DNA from: Candidimonas humi
Lineage (GTDB): Bacteria > Pseudomonadota > Gammaproteobacteria > Burkholderiales > Burkholderiaceae_B
Direction: 5' to 3'
DNA: 64,000 bases
Assembly: GCF_019166065.1 (NCBI RefSeq)
Contig: NZ_JAHTBN010000002.1
Coordinates: 248,001 to 312,000, forward strand
In this document: one piece after another, positions 31,479-49,128 of the stretch
Numbering within the stretch: position 1 is the first letter of the stretch
Layout: the number at the start of each line of letters is the position of its first letter
Made by a program: the position numbers and the translations under genes
Notes under the pieces: model-generated
Told to the model about the DNA's origin: nothing
Database searches by the model: none
What the model saw: only the letters and a program-made list of their open reading frames with translations

Positions 31479-32228
31479 TCAAGTGCGCCCCGGCGCCCCC
31501 GGGGCGGCGCCGGATAGCAATAGGCCGCCATCTTCGGCGCTGTTGTTCACGCCTATGATGCGCAATGCGTTCCACATCATGGCGGTGGCGCTGGACAGCA
31601 CCGGCTTGCCCAGGTCGGATTCCAGAGGCTTGATCGCCCCCACCGTCGGCATGCCCACGCCGCTCAGGAACAAGGCCTGGGCATCCGGATGGTCCACCTG
31701 CCGGCCCAGCGTGTAGGCGCGCTCCGGGGTTTCGTCGTAGATGTTCGTCACGTTGGGCAAGATGCCGTGGGAAACGACGTTCAGGCCATATGCTTCCAGG
31801 TGGGCCTTGCCCCGCAGCGTCGTCTGCTCATTGTAGGGCGTGGCATAGGCCACGCGCTCGACGCGCAAATGCGCCAATGCGGCCAGCACGCTGCCGAAAG
31901 CGGTGATGAAAGGAATGCCGTGCATTTGTTCCATGCGCGCGACCAGCTCGGCCTCGCCCGCTTTGCCCAAGGTATAGCTGGTGGCTGTGTGCGCCATGAC
32001 GATCACATCCGGCTTCACCATGGCGAGCAGCGCCACGTTCTCGGGCAGGTGCTCGATCTGGGTCCGGTTGCGGTCTTCCTGTCCCGCGTGCGTGCCGGTC
32101 TCGCCGTGGGCGACCATGCGCGTGAAATGCAGGGACACGCCCTTGGGGACCAACTGCGCCATCTCGGGCTCGACAGTCGGATTGCCGGGAGGAACCAGGA
32201 AGCCGATACGGCCGCGCCAACCCATCAT
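31479..32228 (-). CDS. Maleate isomerase / Asp-Glu racemase superfamily protein lacking both cysteines
   Basis: Protein of 249 residues aligning with maleate cis-trans isomerase and arylmalonate decarboxylase: PGNPTVEPEM near the N terminus, MAHTATSYTLG (79-88) and ALFLSGVGMPT (185-194). In active maleate isomerases these last two segments hold the two catalytic cysteines (A-C-T-S and S-C-T). Here they read Ala82 and Gly190, and the whole protein contains no cysteine. It may be non-catalytic or use other chemistry. GGA precedes ATG 32228, which overlaps the upstream gene stop as ATGA. Confidence 0.82.
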   Translation of the reverse strand: MMGWRGRIGFLVPPGNPTVEPEMAQLVPKGVSLHFTRMVAHGETGTHAGQEDRNRTQIEHLPENVALLAMVKPDVIVMAHTATSYTLGKAGEAELVARMEQMHGIPFITAFGSVLAALAHLRVERVAYATPYNEQTTLRGKAHLEAYGLNVVSHGILPNVTNIYDETPERAYTLGRQVDHPDAQALFLSGVGMPTVGAIKPLESDLGKPVLSSATAMMWNALRIIGVNNSAEDGGLLLSGAAPGAPGRT

Positions 32229-33094
32229 GATGAAATCCTTTCGATGAAGTTCAAGGTAATGGCCGCACAATCATCCGGATGCGTAGCGGCGATGTGATAG
32301 GCATCCGCTTGCAGCTCGACCAGCACCGACCCCGGGATGCGGCTTTGCCACCGGCGCACTTCCGCCACCGACTGCCGTTGATCATACGCGCCGGGCCGTT
32401 CGGGCTGGACGGCGACAATGACCTGCGTCGGACAGCGCACGGCTTCCAGGCGCGCAGGTTCGGCCAGTCGCGGCAGCATGCGCAGGCACGCCTTGACCGT
32501 ATCCGCGGGGGCCCAGCCCATGTAGCGCGCCCACCACAGCATGGCCTCGGCGGACAGCGCCGCGCCCATGCGGCCGGGCATGGTCGCCCGCGCCCAGCCC
32601 TCCACGCCCGAGCGATCCACCAGGCCCAGCCAGTCGTCGACCCATTTGCCCAGCGCGCCGCCCGGGGAAATCAGCACGCCGGCCAGGGTCAGTGTAGCCA
32701 TCCAGGGCACGCCGCGCTGTGCCAGCTCCAGCGCCACCTGCGCGCCCAGCTTGGCGCCCACGACGTGGATGGGCCCGCCCAGCCGGGCGGCCAGCGCGTC
32801 GATGTCGTCGGCCAACTGGTCAATCGTCAGCGCATCGTGTTCATGCACCGGCGAAGACAAGCCATAGCCTCGCAGGTCCACGCGCACGACGCGGCAACGC
32901 CGAGCCAGCGTCGGCACCCATGCCGCGTAGGCTTCCGCCGATTCGGCGATGCCGTGCAGCAGCATCACCAGCGGCGGATCCGCCCAGCCGTCGGTGTAGT
33001 CGTCCACGACATAGGCGATGTCGAGGCCCGGCGCAATCGTGGCGCGCTGCGTGTTGCGGCGGGCCGCCGCGTAGTGCTCTCCGTATACTTGCAT
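32225..33094 (-). CDS. alpha/beta hydrolase fold protein lacking the nucleophile serine
   Basis: Protein of 289 residues with clear fold markers: LVMLLHGIAES (oxyanion HG), VVRVDLRGYGLS, and a C-terminal His at 267 (ADAYHIAATHP). The nucleophile elbow, normally GxSxG, reads GAKLG (113-117), putting Lys115 in place of Ser/Asp/Cys; the DNA codon is AAG. The usual acid position (VIVAVQPERPG) is also unclear. It could be a non-hydrolytic lyase, a cofactor-free enzyme or a pseudoenzyme. Start ATG 33094 was chosen from family length and an AAGGGAAG site. The stop overlaps the next gene by four bases. Confidence 0.8.
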   Translation of the reverse strand: MQVYGEHYAAARRNTQRATIAPGLDIAYVVDDYTDGWADPPLVMLLHGIAESAEAYAAWVPTLARRCRVVRVDLRGYGLSSPVHEHDALTIDQLADDIDALAARLGGPIHVVGAKLGAQVALELAQRGVPWMATLTLAGVLISPGGALGKWVDDWLGLVDRSGVEGWARATMPGRMGAALSAEAMLWWARYMGWAPADTVKACLRMLPRLAEPARLEAVRCPTQVIVAVQPERPGAYDQRQSVAEVRRWQSRIPGSVLVELQADAYHIAATHPDDCAAITLNFIERISS

Positions 33095-33123
33095 GAGGCT
33101 GGGGCTTCCCTTAAAGACTGCCG

Positions 33124-34086
33124 CTATTGTTTCTCGATATTGCCTGCCTTGATTACCGCAGCCCACTTGGCGATTTCCTTGTGGATCAGCGCTTCCAGGC
33201 CCTTGCCGTCCATCGCATGCGGATGGATGGTCTGGGCATCGAGTTTCTTCTGCACCTCGGGATCGTTCACCGCCTGCATGAAGACCTTTTCCAGCTTGGC
33301 CCTGACGGCGGGCGGCATGCCGGCCGGCCCGAGCAGCCCTATCCAATAGGACGTTTCGTAGCCCGGATATCCCGACTCCGCAATAGTCGGGATATTGGGC
33401 AGCACCGGATCGCGTTTTGCGCTGGTGACGGCCAACACCTTCAGCTTGCCTTCCTTGACCATGCCCATCGACGTGGCATAGGCCTCGATCTTGACGTCCA
33501 CGCGGCCGGCGATCAGGTCGGCCTTGGCGGGGCCCGTGCCCTGATAGGGCACATGCACCATCTTCAAGCCGGCATCGTTTTCAAGCATGGTCATCGCCAG
33601 GTGCGGCCAACTGCCGGTGCCGGCGGACGAAAACACCACCTTGCCGGGGTGCGCCTTGGTATATGCGATGAATTCCTTGAAGGTGTTGTACGGCTTTTGA
33701 TACTGGGCCAGGAATACGCCTGGGTGATCCGCCATCAGGGCAATCGGGGTGAAATCCTTGATGGTGTCGTAGGGCAGCTTGGCGCGCAGTGAAGCATTGA
33801 CCGCGAACGCGGTCTGGCCCACCAGCAGCGTATAGCCGTCAGGCGCAGCCTTGGCCACATAAGCCGAACCGATGATGCTGCCGGCGCCGCCGCGGTTTTC
33901 GACAATGATGTTCTGCCCGAGCAGTTGCTGCGCTTTGTCCACGACGATCCGCGTCACTACATCGGTGGAGCCGCCCGGCGGGAACGGCACGATGACGTGT
34001 ATGGGGTGATCGGGATACGCGGCATGCGCGGCTGCGCCGATGGTGCATGCCGCGATCGCTGCCGTTACTAGGCTGGTCAATTTCAT
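33124..34086 (-). CDS. Bug/TctC family periplasmic substrate-binding protein
   Basis: Receptor of 320 residues. Signal peptide about 1-22 (LVTAAIAACTIGAAAHA), mature start AYPDHPIHVIVPFPPGGSTD; ENRGGAGSIIGSAYVA and VPYQGTGPAKADLIAG are Bug motifs. A strong AGGAGG site precedes ATG 34086. It sits inside the catabolic cluster with MmgE/PrpD and two active-site-variant enzymes, so it probably captures the carboxylate that these genes process. No membrane components are adjacent. Confidence 0.9.
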   Translation of the reverse strand: MKLTSLVTAAIAACTIGAAAHAAYPDHPIHVIVPFPPGGSTDVVTRIVVDKAQQLLGQNIIVENRGGAGSIIGSAYVAKAAPDGYTLLVGQTAFAVNASLRAKLPYDTIKDFTPIALMADHPGVFLAQYQKPYNTFKEFIAYTKAHPGKVVFSSAGTGSWPHLAMTMLENDAGLKMVHVPYQGTGPAKADLIAGRVDVKIEAYATSMGMVKEGKLKVLAVTSAKRDPVLPNIPTIAESGYPGYETSYWIGLLGPAGMPPAVRAKLEKVFMQAVNDPEVQKKLDAQTIHPHAMDGKGLEALIHKEIAKWAAVIKAGNIEKQ

Positions 34087-34251
34087 GGGGTTTCCTCCTG
34101 GTGGGTATCGGTCTTGCTGTTGTGTGTCGTCGCTTCTGCTTCTCGTGTTTTTTCTGGAACGAAGGTGGGCCGCGGAAGACGGAACAATCTGGCCAGGCGG
34201 TGCCCTCGGGCCGCTGCGGCCAGCGCCATGCCCGACGACGCTGTCATCCGG

Positions 34252-35658
34252 TCAGTCCGATCGCAGCAGCGCCGTCAGGGCGCCGATATGCGGCACGTCC
34301 TCCAGCGCGAGGACCATGTGCAATATTTCTTCGGCACGGCCCGCCGGCAGATGCGCGGCCAGGCGCCTGAACTTGGCGACGATCTTTTCGGGAGTGGGCG
34401 TGAGGCTGTCCATTTCCAGGCCCGAGATGGCGTAAGAGACGTTCGCGCATACCACTTCCAGGTCGACACGGCCGCCCTGGTCGGCCGCGGGTTCCAGCAA
34501 ATCTATCCGGTCCGACAACGCCAGCACTTCGGCATCCGCAATATTTTCGTAATAGGCGTATTCGCCCACCGGCCGCCCGAGCAAGGCGGCGGCGACCGTG
34601 AAGCGCACGCTGATGCGGGCCTGCAGCGGCGACCGATACGGGGCCACATTCTTGTATCCGGGATTGGTCAGGGTCGGCAAGGGCGCGCGTATCGCGACGC
34701 GCTCGATACGCGCAGGATCGAGGCCATGGCGCGCTTTGAGCTCCAATGCCAGATGCACCGGGGTCTGCACGAAGATGCAGACGGGCCTTTCTTTGTAGAC
34801 CACGTCTTCGATCAGGAACCGCTTTCCCAGATCGCGCGTGGCCTGGGCGGCGTACTCGGCGCTGCGGCCGAAGGCGCGGAAATATCCGGATTCGCCTTCG
34901 AATGCCCGGGGCGAGGCCGTGGCGCCCGCCGCGGCCAGCTCGGCCGCCGACACGCCCGTTCGGGCCGCCCACCCGACATTGAGCTTGACGTCCATGGTTC
35001 CGGAGCGGAAACCTTCGCCGAATCCCGACGCGAACATGGCCGCGCAACCCAGCGCGCTGACCAGTTGCGGCGGGTTCAGGGCCAGCATTTTCCCCGCCGC
35101 GGCCGCCGCGCCGATGGCGCCGGCCACGCCGGTGGCGCGAAAAGCCGGCAGCATGCCCGGGGCGCCGAGATAAGCGCGCGCCACGATATCGTAGCCCAGC
35201 ACTATGGCGGCCAGGAGTGCCGCACCGCTGCCGTCATGCGCCTCGCCCAGCGCCAAGGCCGCGGGTATGGCGACGGCGCCCGGGTGAGACTTGGCCAGGA
35301 AATCGTCGTGCGTGCAGCCATTGACCAGCGTGGCATTGACAAATGCCGCATCCATGGGCGGCAGCCGGTCGTCGTGCCCTATGACCGAGGCGGGCCCGCG
35401 ATTGGCCTGTGCATAGCGGCGCGCCACGCCCGGCACGGGCAGGTCGCGTGCCGCTATGGCGGTGGCGAGCGCATCCAATAAACGAGACTTTGCCTGCGCA
35501 ACAACAGGCTCGGGCAGCGTACGAAAATGGGTATCGTGGATGAACGCCGCCCAGGCCTGGGACACCGTTTTCGCCGGAGCGCCGAGGGTTTCGGAATCCG
35601 GACCCGGGTTTGCCGATGCGCCCTGCGCCGTATTTGTCCTCGTATTTGTCCTGTGCAT
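34252..35658 (-). CDS. MmgE/PrpD family protein
   Basis: Protein of 468 residues of the MmgE/PrpD superfamily, which includes 2-methylcitrate dehydratase, cis-aconitate decarboxylase and iminodisuccinate epimerase-type enzymes. N-terminal helical region with KSRLLDALATAIAA, then VIGHDDRLPPMDAAFVNATLVNG and HDDFLAKSHPGAVAIPAALAL hold the family's active-site histidines and lysine. The substrate is likely a C4-C7 di- or tricarboxylate. First gene of the leftward cluster and divergent from the IclR gene. Confidence 0.87.
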   Translation of the reverse strand: MHRTNTRTNTAQGASANPGPDSETLGAPAKTVSQAWAAFIHDTHFRTLPEPVVAQAKSRLLDALATAIAARDLPVPGVARRYAQANRGPASVIGHDDRLPPMDAAFVNATLVNGCTHDDFLAKSHPGAVAIPAALALGEAHDGSGAALLAAIVLGYDIVARAYLGAPGMLPAFRATGVAGAIGAAAAAGKMLALNPPQLVSALGCAAMFASGFGEGFRSGTMDVKLNVGWAARTGVSAAELAAAGATASPRAFEGESGYFRAFGRSAEYAAQATRDLGKRFLIEDVVYKERPVCIFVQTPVHLALELKARHGLDPARIERVAIRAPLPTLTNPGYKNVAPYRSPLQARISVRFTVAAALLGRPVGEYAYYENIADAEVLALSDRIDLLEPAADQGGRVDLEVVCANVSYAISGLEMDSLTPTPEKIVAKFRRLAAHLPAGRAEEILHMVLALEDVPHIGALTALLRSD

Positions 35659-35789
35659 GCTTTATGTCCCTGGCTACGTGATGGGGTGCGTCCGCACCGC
35701 CACTGTCGACCGGGTCATGCCGCCGGATATTGCGCCTGCGCCGCAAGGCGCACAGGGCAAGCCGGGTAGCCCGATTCTTGGAATTTGTT

Positions 35790-35822
35790 CCGTTAAACGG
35801 ATCAATGTATCGTTGAACGGAT
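35790..35822. promoter_or_regulatory. candidate IclR operator pair
   Basis: Two copies of CGTTRAACGGAT at 35791-35802 and 35811-35822, spaced 20 bases (two helical turns); each core is palindromic (CCGTTAAACGG and CGTTGAACG). They lie in the 333-base divergent gap between MmgE/PrpD and the IclR gene. No other gene is seen in this gap. Confidence 0.5.
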
Positions 35823-35991
35823 TATATGCCTGCACCGAATCGAATGGCAAGCACCCACGCGACATCCTGCGCGCACTTGCCGCCAACGAACGCTTATCGT
35901 GCGGGCCATATTCCAGACTCATCTATACTTTGGGGAAAAATCACCCAGGCAAGCGGCATCGCGCCGCGCCTCTCCCCCTGCACTTAGCCCT

Positions 35992-36777
35992 ATGAAACCA
36001 ACAGAATCGCCCCAACCCGCAGCGGCCGCCGACAACGGCACCGTGAACCGGGTGCTGCGCATCCTTACGTGTTTCGCCGAAAAAGAAAGCTGGGGCCTGA
36101 ACGAACTGTCGCGCAACCTGAACCTGCCGCGCGCCACCACTCACCGGCTGCTCAATCTGTGCAAGCCGCTGAATTTCGTCACGCAGGGCGAAGACGGCCA
36201 CTACATGCCGGGCATCGAGCTTTACCGATTGGCCGGACGGCTGGCGTCCGAAGCCCCCATCAACCAGATCGGCACTCCCATCCTGCAAGAACTGCGCGAC
36301 CAGACGGACGAGACCGTCCTGCTCACGCTGCTGGTGCGCAACGAGCTGAAGATGTTCTTTGCGCTTTCGGCCTCGCCCGCGCATCCCTTGCGCTACCGCA
36401 TCGAGAAAAACCGGCTGGAGCCGCTAGGCTGGGGCGCGGCGGGCCGTTCGCTGCTGGCGTTCCTGAGCCAGGACGAAATCGACCAGGTGATACAACGCGC
36501 CGAGCCCTCGCCGCTGGACCAGCGCCCCATGGACAAAGACGAGTTGCTGCACTCGCTGCAAGTCATCCGCGACCAGGGCTACGCGCTCAGCCACGCCCAG
36601 CGTGCGCCGGGCGCCTTCGGCGTGTCGATGCCCTTCTTCGATTTCCGCGGCGACATACGCGGGAACTTGACGGTGACGATTCCCGATTTCCGCTACGAGC
36701 CGGGGAAGGAAAATACCCTGATCGCCCTGCTGCGCGTAGCGGCGGCGACACTGACGCAGCGGCTGGGCTGGTCCTGA
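35992..36777 (+). CDS. IclR family transcriptional regulator
   Basis: Regulator of 261 residues. The N-terminal winged HTH (about 20-80) has GLNELSRNLNLPRATTHRLLNLC, and the C-terminal effector domain (about 90-255) has GWGAAGRSLLAFLSQ and GALGVS-like GAFGVSMPFFD. ATG 35992 was chosen because it gives the standard IclR N terminus; upstream in-frame sequence is low in similarity. Divergent from the MmgE/PrpD cluster with paired palindromes between them, so it probably regulates that cluster and itself. Confidence 0.88.
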   Translation: MKPTESPQPAAAADNGTVNRVLRILTCFAEKESWGLNELSRNLNLPRATTHRLLNLCKPLNFVTQGEDGHYMPGIELYRLAGRLASEAPINQIGTPILQELRDQTDETVLLTLLVRNELKMFFALSASPAHPLRYRIEKNRLEPLGWGAAGRSLLAFLSQDEIDQVIQRAEPSPLDQRPMDKDELLHSLQVIRDQGYALSHAQRAPGAFGVSMPFFDFRGDIRGNLTVTIPDFRYEPGKENTLIALLRVAAATLTQRLGWS

Positions 36778-36816
36778 TCGGCGGCGCAGCCCGCCGCATG
36801 CAAGGCGCCGGAGCAA

Positions 36817-36846
36817 AAGCCGGGCGCAAATAATTTGCGCCCTTTT
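36817..36846 (+). terminator. intrinsic terminator of the IclR gene
   Basis: Plus strand: GGGCGCAAA / TTTGCGCCC 9-bp stem with a 3-base loop, followed by TTTT, about 45 bases after the IclR stop. Confidence 0.6.
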
Positions 36847-36935
36847 GCGGCGCCCCACATGCGGTGTTTCGCAGACTGCAAACATCCGAACCGAAAATGC
36901 GCCGGGCGGCCCGGCGGCTTTCCCGGCCCGGGCGC

Positions 36936-36964
36936 ACAAAAAAGCCGGGCCATAGGCCCGGCTC
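36936..36964 (-). terminator. intrinsic terminator of rpoBC
   Basis: Minus strand: AGCCGGGCC / GGCCCGGCT 9-bp stem with a 3-base loop, followed by TTTTTT, about 30 bases after the rpoC stop. Confidence 0.88.
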
Positions 36965-36992
36965 TGTATTCCGTCGCGACGGAATCTTGCGA

Positions 36993-45358
<8,366 letters not shown>

Positions 45359-45471
45359 GAGCACTCCGACTCGAGGTTACATTGGCCGTCAACCACGGCC
45401 CTGGTTTACGACTCCGGAAAACCCGACTCTGGCGCGCAAGCGGTGACGAATCACAGGTTTTCTGGAAACGC

Positions 45472-45504
45472 AAAAGCCCGGGAAGGCCATCGCTCTTCCC
45501 GGGC
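45472..45504 (-). terminator. rplL-rpoB attenuator hairpin
   Basis: Minus strand: 10-bp perfect stem (GCCCGGGAAG / CTTCCCGGGC, 9-base loop) followed by TTTTG, 15 bases after the rplL stop. It has intrinsic-terminator form but stands between genes of one operon. In E. coli an equivalent site lets about a fifth of transcripts into rpoB; the same role is inferred here. Confidence 0.8.
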
Positions 45505-45518
45505 AGGCGAAAAAGCGC

Positions 45519-45899
45519 TTACTTGAGCTCGGCTTTCGCGCCAGCTTCTTCCAGCTTCTTCTTGGCGGCTTCGGCATCAGCCTTGGCCAGACCTTCCTTG
45601 ACAGGCTTGGGAGCGCCGTCGACCAGGTCTTTGGCTTCCTTCAGGCCCAGGCCGGTGATTTCACGCACCGCCTTGATGACGCTCACCTTGTTGGCGCCGA
45701 CTTCGGCCAGCACCACGGTGAATTCGGTCTGCTCTTCAGCAGCGGCGGCGGCGCCACCGGCAGCGGGGGCAGCCACGGCCACGGCGGCGGCAGCAGCCGA
45801 CACGCCGAATTTTTCTTCCATTTCCTTGATCAGCTCGGACAGCTCGAGCACGGTCATGCCGGCGATCGCGTCAAGGATCTCAGCTTTGCTTAATGCCAT
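45519..45899 (-). CDS. rplL: 50S ribosomal protein L7/L12
   Basis: Stalk protein of 126 residues. N-terminal dimerisation domain [20 protein letters not shown], an Ala-rich hinge (about 36-58), and the factor-binding C-terminal domain with [21 protein letters not shown]. Translated 75 bases after rplJ; followed by an attenuator and rpoB. Confidence 0.97.
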   Translation of the reverse strand: MALSKAEILDAIAGMTVLELSELIKEMEEKFGVSAAAAAVAVAAPAAGGAAAAAEEQTEFTVVLAEVGANKVSVIKAVREITGLGLKEAKDLVDGAPKPVKEGLAKADAEAAKKKLEEAGAKAELK

Positions 45900-45973
45900 T
45901 TTCTAGAACTCCAGATTGAATAATTTGCCAGGGTTGGGTGTCGCTCGGTCGTTCGACGAAGTAGCGCCCCGCT

Positions 45974-46498
45974 TTACGCGGCTTGCTTCTGGTCGCGCAC
46001 GGCAGCGAGGCCGCGGGCGAACTTGGTGGGAACTTCGTTGAGCGTACGCACAAATTGCGCGATCGGGGCTTGCATGGTGCCCAGCAGTTTCGAGAGCAGC
46101 TCGTCGCGGGAGGGCATGGTGGCCAGGGCCTTCACGCCTTCCAGGTTCAAGACGTTATTGGGCAGCGCCCCGCCTTTCAGAACCAGCTTTTCGTTGCTCT
46201 TTGCGAAACCGGCAAGTACCTTGGCCGCCGATACCGGGTCAGTGCTGATACCATAGATCAGCGGACCGGTAAGCTGTTCCGACATACCCTCGAAAGGGGT
46301 GCCGGACACAGCACGGCGAACCAGCGTGTTCTTCAGAACACGCAGATACACGCCCGACTCACGCGCAGTTTTGCGCAATACGGTGACAGAGGCGACGTCC
46401 AGACCACGGTACTCGGCGATAACAATCGACTGGGCCTTTGCAATTTCTGCAGCAACCTCTTCGATCACTACCGCTTTCTCTTGGCGATTGAGACTCAC
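45974..46498 (-). CDS. rplJ: 50S ribosomal protein L10
   Basis: Stalk base protein of 174 residues (E. coli 165). [20 protein letters not shown] and [23 protein letters not shown] are conserved. The L10-L12 complex usually represses its own translation through the leader; a 261-base non-coding leader precedes the gene here. Confidence 0.97.
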   Translation of the reverse strand: MSLNRQEKAVVIEEVAAEIAKAQSIVIAEYRGLDVASVTVLRKTARESGVYLRVLKNTLVRRAVSGTPFEGMSEQLTGPLIYGISTDPVSAAKVLAGFAKSNEKLVLKGGALPNNVLNLEGVKALATMPSRDELLSKLLGTMQAPIAQFVRTLNEVPTKFARGLAAVRDQKQAA

Positions 46499-46759
46499 GG
46501 TTTGAACACTCCATCAAAAGACGCCTGGGAAAGGTTCCCTTGCGTCAACCGAATGCGGCGCACCTGGTCGAGTTCTTGAGTAAAGAAATCTTCCATGGAC
46601 GCCGTCTGCGCTGGATCCGATGCTGCGCACAGCTTCGGGATTAAGCCTGAACCGCGTGGACTTGCAGCATGTCGCACGAGCCCCGGCTCCAGCGGTCTTT
46701 GACAGCAGCGCCCGGCAAGCCGGGCACGGCCCAAAGTTCTGTTTGCCAACGCGCCGCTA
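46499..46759 (-). promoter_or_regulatory. rplJL leader region
   Basis: 261 bases without a gene between rplA and rplJ. It includes a tight GCCCGGC/GCCGGGC inverted repeat at 46710-46725 with no T run. By analogy with E. coli this leader would carry the L10-L12 binding site; I could not draw the kink-turn structure with confidence. Confidence 0.45.
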
Positions 46760-47455
<696 letters not shown>

Positions 47456-47458
47456 GGC

Positions 47459-47890
47459 TTACACCCCTTCGACCGTAATGCCCATGCTGCGGGCGGTACC
47501 GGCGATCGTGCGCACGGCGGCATCCAGATCGGCGGCGGTCAGGTCCGGCGCCTTGGTCTTGGCGATTTCCTCGGCCTGGGCGCGAGTCAGCGTGCCGACC
47601 TTGTCGGCGTTGGGCCGCGAAGAACCTTTCTGCACGCCGGAAGCCTTCTTGATCAGGACGGTGGCCGGCGGAGTCTTCATGATGAACGTGAAGCTCTTGT
47701 CGGCGTACGCGGTGATCACCACCGGAATCGGCAGGCCCGGTTCCATGCCTTGGGTCTTGGCATTGAACGCCTTGCAAAATTCCATGATGTTCAGCCCGCG
47801 CTGACCGAGCGCGGGGCCGATCGGGGGGGACGGGTTGGCTTTGCCAGCCGGGACTTGCAGCTTGATGAAGCCGACGATTTTCTTCGCCAT
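47459..47890 (-). CDS. rplK: 50S ribosomal protein L11
   Basis: GTPase-centre protein of 143 residues. [20 protein letters not shown] at the N terminus and [19 protein letters not shown] are diagnostic. Lies between nusG and rplA in the standard order. Confidence 0.98.
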   Translation of the reverse strand: MAKKIVGFIKLQVPAGKANPSPPIGPALGQRGLNIMEFCKAFNAKTQGMEPGLPIPVVITAYADKSFTFIMKTPPATVLIKKASGVQKGSSRPNADKVGTLTRAQAEEIAKTKAPDLTAADLDAAVRTIAGTARSMGITVEGV

Positions 47891-47955
47891 GCTTTGCTCC
47901 TTGCGGGTTCAGACGCAGGGGCGACGCGCGCCGCCCTGCTCCCCGGTATTGAAAA

Positions 47956-48489
47956 TCAGGTCTTCTCGACCTGGCCGAAATCGAGTTCCACAGGGGTGGC
48001 GCGGCCGAAAATCGTCACCGACACCCGCACCTTGCTTTTCTCGTAATTCACTTCTTCGACGTTGCCGTTGAAATCGGCGAACGGACCTTCCTTGACGCGC
48101 ACCATCTCGCCCACCTCGAAGAGGATCTTGGGCCTGGGCTTCTCGACGCCTTCTTCCATCTGCGACAGGATCTTCTCGACCTCGCGTTCGGAGATCGGCG
48201 CGGGGCGGTTGCCCGAGCCGCCGAGGAAACCCGTGACGCGATTGGTGTTTTTCACCAGGTGCCAGGTTTCATCGGTGAGATCCATCTCGACCAGGACATA
48301 GCCCGGGAAGATGCGCCTTTCGGATATGGACTTCTTGCCGCCCTTGACCTCTACCACTTCTTCGGAAGGAACCAGGATGCGCCCGAAAGAAGTCTGCAGG
48401 CCGGCACGCTCGATGCGCTCGAGCAACGCCTTGTGCACGCTTTTTTCCATCCCGGAATAGACATGGACGACATACCAACGCTTGCTCAT
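47956..48489 (-). CDS. nusG: Transcription termination/antitermination protein NusG
   Basis: Protein of 177 residues. The NGN domain starts [20 protein letters not shown], and the C-terminal KOW domain has [24 protein letters not shown]. It couples RNA polymerase to Rho or to the ribosome (through S10). Ten bases after secE, before rplK. Confidence 0.98.
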   Translation of the reverse strand: MSKRWYVVHVYSGMEKSVHKALLERIERAGLQTSFGRILVPSEEVVEVKGGKKSISERRIFPGYVLVEMDLTDETWHLVKNTNRVTGFLGGSGNRPAPISEREVEKILSQMEEGVEKPRPKILFEVGEMVRVKEGPFADFNGNVEEVNYEKSKVRVSVTIFGRATPVELDFGQVEKT

Positions 48490-48498
48490 GCGTGCCCT

Positions 48499-48879
48499 TT
48501 ATTTCCAACCCAGCAACAGACCATAGATGATCCATTCCATCAGCTTGTCGACCACCCACAACAGCAGCGCCATGGCGGCCACGAAAGCGAACACGATACC
48601 CGTCATCTGGGTCGATTCCTTGCGTGTGGGCCACGTGACGCGCTTGACTTCGTTGTAGGAGTCGCGGCCGAAGCTCAGGGTGCGACGGCCCGGTTCGCTG
48701 AACCACGCGATGAGCGCGGCCACCACCAGGCTTCCTATGAAGACACCGACGCGAACCAGTGCGGGCCGACCCTCGAGCATCGAAAAAGCCACGATGCCGG
48801 CGATGATGACAAGCACCGCCAGGCCCAGCTTGAGACGATCCCGAGTGCTAGTAACGGTTTCTACGTTGGTGTTAGACAT
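48499..48879 (-). CDS. secE: Preprotein translocase subunit SecE
   Basis: Inner-membrane protein of 126 residues with three predicted helices: about 18-36, 42-62, and the conserved C-terminal 93-118. The motif SYNEVKRVTWPTRKESTQMT before the last helix is the SecE signature. ATG 48879 (MSNTNVETV) is chosen over an in-frame start eight codons earlier that runs into the tRNA spacer. The three-TM form is the E. coli type. Confidence 0.95.
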   Translation of the reverse strand: MSNTNVETVTSTRDRLKLGLAVLVIIAGIVAFSMLEGRPALVRVGVFIGSLVVAALIAWFSEPGRRTLSFGRDSYNEVKRVTWPTRKESTQMTGIVFAFVAAMALLLWVVDKLMEWIIYGLLLGWK

Positions 48880-48928
48880 ATTCCGACGCCAGATCCGCGC
48901 CACAGGCGCGTTCTTGCGATATGATTCG

Positions 48929-49004
48929 TGGCAGGGGCAGAAGGAATCGAACCCTCAACCTTCGGTTTTGGAGACCGACGCTCTGCCAATTGAGCTATAC
49001 CCCT
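48929..49004 (-). tRNA. tRNA-Trp (CCA)
   Basis: 76 bases with encoded CCA end. The 7-bp acceptor stem (AGGGGTA/TGCCCCT), the D-arm AGCTCAATTGGCAGAGC, anticodon loop CTCCAAA with anticodon CCA and the T-loop GGTTCGATTCC all fold normally. It lies between tuf and secE, the usual betaproteobacterial position. Confidence 0.97.
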
Positions 49005-49128
49005 AAACCCGTCGAGCAAAGGCCACAAACTGCGCCATGCCGTTACGCGTAAGCCGTTTTGCGCAAAACCGCACGCTTCTGGCATAAATCGTCTTCGCGC
49101 AAGCTGTTGGGCCCGCACCCGATCTATA

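Noticed and set aside
46710-46725. GCCCGGC/GCCGGGC inverted repeat after rplA as a terminator
   Set aside because: Two-base loop and no T run; more likely part of the rplJ leader structure.
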